5,120 nt of DNA from Nitrospinota bacterium (GTDB lineage: Bacteria > JAUXIQ01): assembly GCA_030620925.1 (NCBI GenBank), contig JAUXIQ010000179.1:1-5120 (forward strand), given 5' to 3'. Of the stretch, positions 1-4,702 are shown piece after piece (the stretch's first letter is position 1; every line of letters starts with the position of its first letter). Position numbers and translations under genes: made by a program. Below the pieces are notes generated by a model. The model searched no databases, was not told the origin of the DNA, and was given only the letters and a program-made list of their open reading frames with translations.

Positions 1-1330
1 CGAACGGCGCCTCCGCCTGGCTCTGGCCGAACATCTGCCTATAAAAGACTTCCCGGCTATCCAGGAATGTTCCGAAAAAGGCTATGCCCACCATTCCTCC
101 TATTTGCCGGTTGAGGTTTATCAGGCCTGAGCCCATACCCACCTGGTTCAGGGGCAGTGCGCTGAGGCTGGCCCTGATAAGGGGGGCGAAGAGCAGCCCG
201 CCGCCTACCTCCCTTAATATTACCATACCTACTATCGCCTGGAAGCTGGTCTGATAGTTCAACTGGGCCAGGGAGTACATGCTCACTATGTAAAACCCCA
301 ACCCCAGGGTGATGGGTATCTTGGCGGGCACCTTGTCCGCCATCCATCCCGCGACCAGCAGTGTCACCGCTCCCACCAGCATGGAAGGGAGGGTGAGCAA
401 CGATGTCCGAAACACGTTGTAGCCCAGGACGGTTTGAACGAACAGGGGGACCAGAAAAGACGTTCCTATGAGGATGACCCCGTAAGCCGATGCCACTATG
501 GTAGCCAGGACGTAGATAAAGCTCCTGTAAAGCCTCAGCTCGATGAAGGGGTTTTTCTTGGTCAGCTCCACGACTACGAACGATACCACGGAGACTGCGA
601 ACACTAAGAACAGGGTCAGGATGTAGTCCGAGTGCCATCCGTAGCGTCTCCCTTGAGTGAGGGCCAGGAGCAGGCTCAACAAGAAGACGGTCATCAGCGA
701 AGTACCCAGCACATCGAGCTGCACCGTTGGTTTCCTTTTCTGCCTGGGCAGGAGGAGGAAGGCGCCTATGAAGCTGAACAGGGCCATGGGCACGTTGAAG
801 AAGAAGAAGGCGCGCCAGGCGAATTGTTCGGCGAACATTCCCAGGAGGACGGTGGCGAACGCGATGCCCGAGGAGGAGCCGAAAGAGTAGATGCCGATGG
901 CCAGGCCCCGTTTCTCCGGCGGGAAAGGTTCGAAGATGATGGCGTGCGAGGTGGGCATTACTACACCCGAAGTGATGCCCACCAATACCCTGAAAAAGAT
1001 GAGAGACCCTGCGCTCCAGGCCAGACCGCACAGGACGAGAGCCACCATGAACGCACCCAGGCTCCAGATATATATATTATTCCTGCCGAAGGTGTTTCCC
1101 AGCCAGCCGCTGGCGGGGATCATCACAGAAACGGCAAGCAGGGCGGAGTTGACCACCCAACTCCCTTGGGTAACATTGAGCCCGAAGCCGGACATTATCT
1201 TGGGCAGGATGATGGCCACCGCGGAATTATCCACCCACACGGTTATGGAGCCGATTATGGTGGCTATTACCACCATCCATTGACGGCGGGTTATCTTGGT
1301 TTCTTCACTGCCTTCAAGGGCTTGTTCCAT
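1..1330 (-). CDS. DHA2-family (EmrB/QacA-type) MFS drug/proton antiporter, C-terminus cut off
   Basis: The minus-strand frame starting at ATG 1330 stays open to the window edge, giving 443 residues. It is a very hydrophobic inner-membrane protein with about 13 visible membrane segments (roughly residues 18-43, 58-77, 86-107, 109-130, 142-165, 174-195, 207-227, 236-256, 271-300, 306-330, 338-357, 362-385, 403-423), fitting the 14-TM DHA2 group that exports drugs in exchange for protons. Seen motifs: the TM1 acidic motif WVDNSAVAIILP (Asp34), the motif A region GWLGNTFGRNN (75-85), FPPEKRG (136-142), the FFFFNVP stretch (175-181) and QVGMGSGLINLNRQIGG near the end (396-412). A TAA lies in frame two codons upstream, so ATG 1330 is the first possible start; its ribosome site is weak. 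Motif C, usually GPxxGG, is replaced by FATVLLG. The substrate cannot be told. Missing C-terminal residues and any partner genes lie left of the window. Confidence 0.92.
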   Translation of the reverse strand, partial: MEQALEGSEETKITRRQWMVVIATIIGSITVWVDNSAVAIILPKIMSGFGLNVTQGSWVVNSALLAVSVMIPASGWLGNTFGRNNIYIWSLGAFMVALVLCGLAWSAGSLIFFRVLVGITSGVVMPTSHAIIFEPFPPEKRGLAIGIYSFGSSSGIAFATVLLGMFAEQFAWRAFFFFNVPMALFSFIGAFLLLPRQKRKPTVQLDVLGTSLMTVFLLSLLLALTQGRRYGWHSDYILTLFLVFAVSVVSFVVVELTKKNPFIELRLYRSFIYVLATIVASAYGVILIGTSFLVPLFVQTVLGYNVFRTSLLTLPSMLVGAVTLLVAGWMADKVPAKIPITLGLGFYIVSMYSLAQLNYQTSFQAIVGMVILREVGGGLLFAPLIRASLSALPLNQVGMGSGLINLNRQIGGMVGIAFFGTFLDSREVFYRQMFGQSQAEAPF

Positions 1331-1397
1331 GGGTTACGCCCGGCCCGTTATAGAATAGAATGGAGAGAACAAAATATCGCCTACTTCGGACTTCAGC

Positions 1398-1427
1398 ATT
1401 ATATTGACCCGCCGGCGGATTTGACAA
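1398..1427 (-). promoter_or_regulatory. Sigma70-type promoter for the MFS transporter
   Basis: On the minus strand a -35 box TTGTCA (1427-1422) and a perfect -10 box TATAAT (1403-1398) are separated by 18 bp. Transcription would start near 1391, giving a leader of about 60 nt before ATG 1330. The spacer contains the perfect palindrome CCGCCGGCGG. Position and match are good; the start site is inferred. Confidence 0.68.
1409..1418. promoter_or_regulatory. Candidate operator palindrome in the MFS promoter spacer
   Basis: CCGCCGGCGG is a perfect 10-bp palindrome lying entirely between the -35 and -10 boxes of the transporter promoter. A protein bound here would block RNA polymerase, which is how TetR- and MarR-type repressors of efflux pumps often act. 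No regulator gene is visible in the window, so the identity of any binder is unknown. GC-rich DNA can give such palindromes by chance. Confidence 0.35.
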
Positions 1428-1437
1428 CTTCTAATCG

Positions 1438-1489
1438 TTTCCCGCGGCAACGGTTTATGATAATATTTTGTCTTACACGCCGCGGGAAA
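1438..1489. repeat. 11-bp perfect inverted repeat around the glutaredoxin-like gene's -10 region
   Basis: The arms TTTCCCGCGGC (1438-1448) and GCCGCGGGAAA (1479-1489) are exact reverse complements separated by 30 bp of AT-rich DNA. Each arm also contains its own palindrome CCGCGG, so there are two similar sites with centres about 41 bp (about four helical turns) apart. They bracket the likely -10 element of the plus-strand gene. Neither strand has a T-tract after the distal arm, so it does not look like a terminator; a paired operator is the preferred reading. Confidence 0.55.
1458..1466 (+). promoter_or_regulatory. Candidate extended -10 promoter for the glutaredoxin-like gene
   Basis: TGATAATAT fits an extended -10 element (TG, one base, then TAATAT). 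The -35 region at normal spacing is poor (TTTCCC at 1438-1443), which extended -10 promoters tolerate. The start would be near 1473, leaving a leader of about 55 nt before GTG 1528. A perfect TTGACA at 1421-1426 is 34 bp upstream of TAATAT, too far to be its -35 box. Confidence 0.4.
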
Positions 1490-1512
1490 AGTGCTGATAG
1501 GCTACTATAAAC

Positions 1513-1518
1513 AGGAGG
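1513..1518 (+). promoter_or_regulatory. Ribosome binding site that fixes the GTG start at 1528
   Basis: AGGAGG, a full match to the Shine-Dalgarno consensus, is followed by a 9-nt spacer and then GTG at 1528-1530. It decides in favour of this start over the internal ATG at residue 7. Confidence 0.8.
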
Positions 1519-1527
1519 AGACTGGTT

Positions 1528-1827
1528 GTGCTGCTGGTAGAGCTTATGACCAAAGATGAGTGTTCCCTGTGCGAGAAGGCGAAAGAGATAATACTGTCCA
1601 CCCGGCGAGTTCACCCCTTTGACTTTCGGGAAGTGGACATCAGGTCAAATTCCCGTCTCTATCAGCGATACAAAGAAAAGATACCGGTGGTTAGGATCGA
1701 AGGAGAGGACGCTTTCAAATACAAACTGAGCGAAAGGGCTCTGATAAGAAAACTGGTGAGGGCGGAAAAAAGAAGCGGTCAGTCTTCCTCCAATGCCGTC
1801 CACGACCCGTCCTCAGAGAGAGAGTAG
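1528..1827 (+). CDS. Glutaredoxin-like (thioredoxin-fold, DUF836-type) protein, 99 aa
   Basis: This is a small soluble thiol-disulfide protein of the thioredoxin fold. An N-terminal strand (VELMTKDE) leads straight into a CSLC redox motif (Cys12, Cys15) and a helix with KAKEII; KIPVV at 51-55 gives the cis-proline loop (Pro53), and the strand VVRIEG follows. This order and the core length of about 80 residues match the glutaredoxin-like DUF836 family, whose members are mostly uncharacterised. Residues 82-99 form a polar tail rich in Ser, Arg and Glu that lies outside the fold and coincides with the region overlapping the opposite-strand DUF3343 gene. The GTG start has a strong AGGAGG site. 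The gene diverges from the MFS transporter and shares its control region; no intrinsic terminator is visible after the stop. Partner and substrate are unknown. The fold is secure, the cellular role is not. Confidence 0.85.
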   Translation: MLLVELMTKDECSLCEKAKEIILSTRRVHPFDFREVDIRSNSRLYQRYKEKIPVVRIEGEDAFKYKLSERALIRKLVRAEKRSGQSSSNAVHDPSSERE

Positions 1828-2045
1828 TACCCTACGGGAAGCCAGCCCTTCTCCTCGCATAACCCGCGAACCCGCTCCCTGTCTTCTTCATTGAAAGAAA
1901 GGGCCAGGGCGCATTCTGAAGATATGCTTCTGGGTTTGACCATGGTCCGGGTGCGGATTCTGGCCCCTTTCAAACCCTTTTCGGCGGTCAACGTCTCGTG
2001 AGTGGTCCTGAAAACGACTATTATCTCTGCGCTTGCGGCAGTCAA
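1779..2045 (-). CDS. DUF3343 protein, putative Se/S carrier-like, 88 aa
   Basis: The protein opens with a strand and the pattern FRTTHETLTAEKGLK (12-26), then PRSISSECALALSF (38-51), then a helical EEDRERVRGLCEEKGW segment. These are the hallmarks of the DUF3343 (Se_S_carrier-like) family, whose members often sit beside class V aminotransferases and selenium genes. Cys45 in the SSEC motif is at the position where the family often has Cys and is the candidate carrier residue; Cys63 is a second cysteine. The start is TTG 2045: it follows a GGGAGGAGG ribosome site (2048-2056), no ATG or GTG lies in frame after the upstream TGA, and the homologous part begins soon after it. The gene is 62 bp downstream of the cysteine desulfurase on the same strand, so probably in one operon. 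Its last 16 codons overlap the glutaredoxin-like gene. Family confident, function inferred. Confidence 0.87.
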   Translation of the reverse strand: MTAASAEIIVVFRTTHETLTAEKGLKGARIRTRTMVKPRSISSECALALSFNEEDRERVRGLCEEKGWLPVGYYSLSEDGSWTALEED

Positions 2046-2047
2046 AG

Positions 2048-2056
2048 CCTCCTCCC
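2048..2056 (-). promoter_or_regulatory. Ribosome binding site for the TTG-started DUF3343 gene
   Basis: The minus strand reads GGGAGGAGG just before TTG 2045. Using its GGGAGG part, the spacer is 5 nt; the inner AGGAGG would leave only 2 nt. The strength of this site is the main support for a TTG start. Confidence 0.65.
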
Positions 2057-2107
2057 ACTTTGTTCATGTGTTCGAGGGCGGTTGATTCTATGGCGTATTA
2101 TGGAAGG

Positions 2108-3280
2108 TTAACGCTTCAACATGCTGTCCAGACTATCCAGGAAATATTCCACTTCGTCTCCGGTGTTGAAATAACCCATGCTGACACGCACCGTACCCTC
2201 TGGAAAAGTGCCTATGGTTTTGTGCGCCGCCGGTGAACAGTGGAGCCCCACCCTGGTCATTATCCCGAATTCGTCATCCAGCCTCTGGCCGATCGAGGCG
2301 GGGTCCATCCCCTTGGCGGTGAATGAGACCACGGGCATCCTCTCCTCGGCTTTCGGGGGGCCGTAGACCTCCACCCCCTCTATAGCGTTCAACCCTTCCA
2401 GCAGTAGGGTGGTAAGCTTCACTTCACGCCCCCTTATCTTTTCAAGACCCGCTTCCAGAATATATTTGACTCCGGCTCCGAGGCCCACGACTCCGGGGGT
2501 GTTCAACGTGCCGCTCTCGTATCTGTCGGGGAAAAGTGAGGGCTGGGCCAGGTCTTCGCTGCTGCTTCCCGTTCCCCCTTCGATGAGGGGTTCGAGCTCT
2601 ATTCCTTCCTTGATGTAGAGCAGCCCGGTTCCCTGGGGCCCGAGAAGACCCTTATGGCCTGAGCAAGCCAGAAGGTCCACGCAATCCGCCTCCACGTCAA
2701 TGGGCAGTGAACCGGCTGTCTGAGCGGCATCCACCAGCAGAGGTATTCCTCTGGTTCTGGCATGTTTTCCGATTTCTGCTATGGGGTTGATGGTTCCCAC
2801 AACGTTAGAAGCGTGTATGACGGCTATCAACCTGGTACGGGGCTTTAGTGCATTGATCAGTGCTCCCGGATCGAGCCGTCCTTCGATATCGCATTGCACC
2901 ACCTCCACCTCCACGCCGTTTTGCTCCAGTCCGTGGATGGGCCGCATCAGGGAATTATGTTCCATGCTGGTGGTGACCAGATGGTCGCCCGCCGAAAGAA
3001 GGCCTTTGAGCGCCATATTGAGGGCTGTAGTGGCGTTGAGTGTGAAAATGAGTCGGGAAGTGTCTTCTATGTTAAACAGTCGGGCCACTGTCTCTCGGGC
3101 TTCGAGAACGGCCCGGGCTGCTTCCAGGGACTTTCTGTGACCGGCACGGCCGGGGTTTCCCCCCAGGTTCTCCAGGGCCCCGAGCGTCGCCCTGTACACT
3201 TCTTCCGGTTTTGGATAGGAGGTAGAGGCGTTGTCGAAATATACTTGCACAACTGCACCAGCCCTGGCTACCGAGCTCAC
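2108..3280 (-). CDS. Cysteine desulfurase family protein (PLP, aminotransferase class V), 390 aa
   Basis: A cytosolic PLP enzyme expected to take sulfur from cysteine (or selenium from selenocysteine), giving alanine and an enzyme persulfide. Visible parts: YFDNASTSYPKP (14-25) at the N-terminus, MEHNS with the PLP-stacking His108, Asn159 in HASNVVGT, Asp184/Gln187 in VDAAQ, the Schiff-base lysine Lys210 in CSGHKGLLGPQG, RYESGTLN (253-260), and catalytic Cys348 in GLHCSP followed by TVRVSMGYFNT with Arg365. The short N-terminus and the GLHCSPxxHKTIGT block fit the subfamily modelled as TIGR01977, whose physiological role is unsettled. The GTG start at 3280 is chosen because it overlaps the upstream stop by 4 bp (GTGA) and has GGAG 8 nt upstream; GTG 3250 would start nearer the homologous part and remains possible. 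The gene is complete, with all catalytic residues in place. Confidence 0.95.
   Translation of the reverse strand: MSSVARAGAVVQVYFDNASTSYPKPEEVYRATLGALENLGGNPGRAGHRKSLEAARAVLEARETVARLFNIEDTSRLIFTLNATTALNMALKGLLSAGDHLVTTSMEHNSLMRPIHGLEQNGVEVEVVQCDIEGRLDPGALINALKPRTRLIAVIHASNVVGTINPIAEIGKHARTRGIPLLVDAAQTAGSLPIDVEADCVDLLACSGHKGLLGPQGTGLLYIKEGIELEPLIEGGTGSSSEDLAQPSLFPDRYESGTLNTPGVVGLGAGVKYILEAGLEKIRGREVKLTTLLLEGLNAIEGVEVYGPPKAEERMPVVSFTAKGMDPASIGQRLDDEFGIMTRVGLHCSPAAHKTIGTFPEGTVRVSMGYFNTGDEVEYFLDSLDSMLKR
3277..3280 (-). promoter_or_regulatory. GTGA start-stop overlap coupling the membrane protein and desulfurase genes
   Basis: The minus strand reads GTGA: GTG (3280-3278) starts the desulfurase and TGA (3279-3277) ends the membrane protein. 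Such 4-bp overlaps usually mean that translation of the second gene depends on the first. A weak GGAG lies at 3292-3289. Confidence 0.75.
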
Positions 3281-4287
3281 GGGGTTGGCTCCAACGGGCT
3301 GTTTTTGCTGATCTCTTTAAGAGACAACCCGCCGATCCACCAATAGATCAGGCCACCCACTACGAGAGGAATGAAAAAGGAAGCATGGGCCACTATCGCT
3401 ATGCTCTGGGCTTTCGCTTCCGCCACCCCCAGCCAGACCAGGCCTGAACGGGTGGTCAGGTGGTAAGTGCCTATGTATCCCGGTGTTGGAATTATCACAC
3501 CCAGAGCCTGAGTGACGATCAGGAAAAAGTAGCCGTATATGGGCAGTGAAAGACCGAAGGCTTTGATGATCAGGTAATTGCTTACCACCGAGATTAACCA
3601 TACGGGAACGGATATTAGTATGACAAGGGCCAGGTTCTTGCCCATCTTAAGAGAATCCAGCCCGTCTATGAATGAGTCTACCATACCCTCAAAGCGTTGG
3701 CCCGCGCCCTTAGGAAGGATTCGGATCAGGGGAGCGATAAATTTCAGGGCCCAATCCCTCTTCTTCTGGAATAACAACAGCAGTATGAGAAAACCTATCA
3801 GTATCGCCGCCGCCACCAATCCGTAGTATTTCAGGCGGGGCACTATAGCGCCCATCTCATCTGCATAGCCCAGAAGGAAAACAATGACCACCCCCAGCAA
3901 AATGGCCACCACGCTGAAACAGTCCACCAGGCGCTCAACCACTATGGTAGCGAAAGAGCTCAGCTTGTTTATTCTTTCCCGCTCTCCAACAACGTGTGCC
4001 CTGAGGAATTCGCCCAGGCGCCCCGGGAGGAGCATATTTACCATATAGCCGGCCAGAATTGCATAAAACAGGTTTTTCATACGAACCTCACCCACCGACC
4101 CCAGTAGATATTTCCAGCGCAGAGACCTGACCCATATAGCCGCGAAGTTGATCAACACTATTGGTATGATGTATAGCAGATTGATTGTCTTGAAGGTTGC
4201 TATCAATTCAGAGGCGTCTATCTTTGTGGCCAGGTAATATATGGCGAGCGCGCTTATAATGGCACCGATAATCAAATTTATTTTCAC
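3277..4287 (-). CDS. UPF0104 / lysylphosphatidylglycerol synthase TM-domain family membrane protein, 336 aa
   Basis: An inner-membrane protein with about eight hydrophobic segments (near residues 3-20, 38-55, 74-88, 119-141, 153-173, 219-243, 252-270, 296-320). Two family signatures are clear: NMLLPGRLGEFLRA (84-97) followed by ATIVVERLVD (113-122), and IPTPGYIGTYH (266-276) followed by GVAEAKAQSIAIVAH (287-301). These match the LPG_synthase_TM family (AglD2/YbhN-like). The C-terminal lysyl-transfer domain of MprF is absent, so this is the stand-alone transmembrane form, often thought to act in lipid or polyprenyl-linked glycolipid handling; the substrate is unknown. The GTG start follows a GAGGG ribosome site (4293-4297) with a 5-nt spacer. 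The length is normal for the family. The stop overlaps the desulfurase start by 4 bp, and the gene is the first of a probable three-gene operon. Confidence 0.93.
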   Translation of the reverse strand: MKINLIIGAIISALAIYYLATKIDASELIATFKTINLLYIIPIVLINFAAIWVRSLRWKYLLGSVGEVRMKNLFYAILAGYMVNMLLPGRLGEFLRAHVVGERERINKLSSFATIVVERLVDCFSVVAILLGVVIVFLLGYADEMGAIVPRLKYYGLVAAAILIGFLILLLLFQKKRDWALKFIAPLIRILPKGAGQRFEGMVDSFIDGLDSLKMGKNLALVILISVPVWLISVVSNYLIIKAFGLSLPIYGYFFLIVTQALGVIIPTPGYIGTYHLTTRSGLVWLGVAEAKAQSIAIVAHASFFIPLVVGGLIYWWIGGLSLKEISKNSPLEPTP

Positions 4288-4338
4288 TGAATCCCTCTTA
4301 TTTTGCAGCAGACAGGAAACTTAAATTTCGAATCTTAA

Positions 4339-4368
4339 TATATAGCACTACAGTGTTGTCTATGTAAA
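4339..4368 (-). promoter_or_regulatory. Candidate promoter for the membrane protein-desulfurase-DUF3343 operon
   Basis: On the minus strand TTTACA (4368-4363) and TATATA (4344-4339) are 18 bp apart. Transcription would begin near 4332 and give a leader of about 45 nt before GTG 4287. The spacer contains a short dyad (CACT, 2 bp, AGTG at 4347-4356). AT-rich DNA gives such matches easily, so confidence is moderate. Confidence 0.45.
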
Positions 4369-4382
4369 ACTAAATCTATACT

Positions 4383-4399
4383 GCAAGTTAAGCAAGTTA
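4383..4399. repeat. Tandem 8-bp direct repeat GCAAGTTA, period 9
   Basis: GCAAGTTA occurs at 4383-4390 and again at 4392-4399 with one base between. It lies just upstream of the -35 box of the minus-strand promoter, where an activator could bind. Only two copies exist, so chance or slippage is also possible. Confidence 0.5.
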
Positions 4400-4408
4400 C
4401 GGAAGGTA

Positions 4409-4433
4409 TCCATCCACTTTACAAATGGGTGGA
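4409..4433 (+). repeat. Short imperfect hairpin
   Basis: TCCATCCA (4409-4416) and TGGGTGGA (4426-4433) can pair over 8 bp with one G-U pair around a 9-nt loop if transcribed on the plus strand. No T-tract follows. No function can be assigned. Confidence 0.35.
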
Positions 4434-4526
4434 AGGGCACATAAAATAGTTTCTCGCCACCTCAATATCGGACATTTCCTATTATACTTTAATCAACTAC
4501 TTTAGTAACATGATGAATAAAAAGCC

Positions 4527-4553
4527 TTGACAGTAAAGGTAGGGGATGATAAT
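4527..4553 (+). promoter_or_regulatory. Candidate promoter for the TolC-type gene
   Basis: A perfect -35 box TTGACA (4527-4532) is followed after 15 bp by GATAAT (4548-4553), five of six matches to the -10 consensus; TAATTT at 4550-4555 gives the ideal 17-bp spacer but a poorer match. Transcription would start near 4560, leaving an AT-rich leader of about 140 nt. Confidence 0.5.
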
Positions 4554-4689
4554 TTCGTTTTTAATGGATTTTAAACCTGACTTAAAAAACTTTACTTAAT
4601 TTTCAAGGTACAAATCTGGCGAGGTCTAATGATATTTAAGTTAATGCCGATAATTCCAATGTGAAAGGAATGAAGGCTAAAGAAATCGT

Positions 4690-4694
4690 AGGTG
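4690..4694 (+). promoter_or_regulatory. Ribosome binding site favouring the ATG at 4703
   Basis: AGGTG lies 8 nt before ATG 4703. The in-frame ATG at 4670 has AAGGA directly against it with no spacer, ATG 4697 has AGGTG only 2 nt away, and GTG 4661 has no site. This picks 4703 as the most likely start. Confidence 0.5.
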
Positions 4695-4702
4695 TAATGA
4701 CC

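Larger units (their letters stand above)
4288..4702. other. AT-rich divergent intergenic region (415 bp) without a gene
   Basis: No convincing coding frame is present on either strand, and base composition is visibly more AT-rich than in the flanking genes. It holds one candidate promoter in each direction, a tandem 8-bp repeat (GCAAGTTA, 4383-4399), a short imperfect hairpin (4409-4433) and a leader of about 140 nt ahead of the TolC-type gene. I see no tRNA, riboswitch or terminator in it. Confidence 0.7.

Noticed and set aside
57-1031. Minus-strand frame of 324 codons inside the MFS gene
   Set aside because: It is in a different frame from the transporter and its product is Arg/His/Gly/Pro-rich without motifs; the correct frame runs from 1330 to the window edge.
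1421-1426. Perfect TTGACA on the plus strand as the -35 box of the glutaredoxin-like gene
   Set aside because: No usable -10 box lies 15-19 bp downstream; the AT-rich -10 candidates are about 30 bp away. On the minus strand the same bases form the TTGTCA of the MFS promoter.
1438-1489. Inverted repeat read as a transcription terminator
   Set aside because: The 30-nt loop is long, no T-tract follows on either strand, and it lies upstream of the genes it would have to end.
632-1510. Long plus-strand open frame (about 290 codons) and several shorter frames opposite the MFS gene
   Set aside because: Their translations are charged, repetitive Gly/Glu/His-rich strings without any fold, and the minus strand in the same place encodes a clean membrane transporter. 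They are antisense shadows.
2046-2107. In-frame TGA upstream of the DUF3343 start considered as a selenocysteine codon
   Set aside because: No start codon with a ribosome site lies upstream in that frame, and the family does not extend N-terminally there.
4409-4433. Hairpin read as a terminator
   Set aside because: The stem is short with a G-U pair, no T-tract follows, and no gene on the plus strand ends just before it.
4644-4664. Six-codon upstream reading frame in the TolC-type leader
   Set aside because: No ribosome site precedes it and so short a frame occurs by chance in AT-rich DNA.
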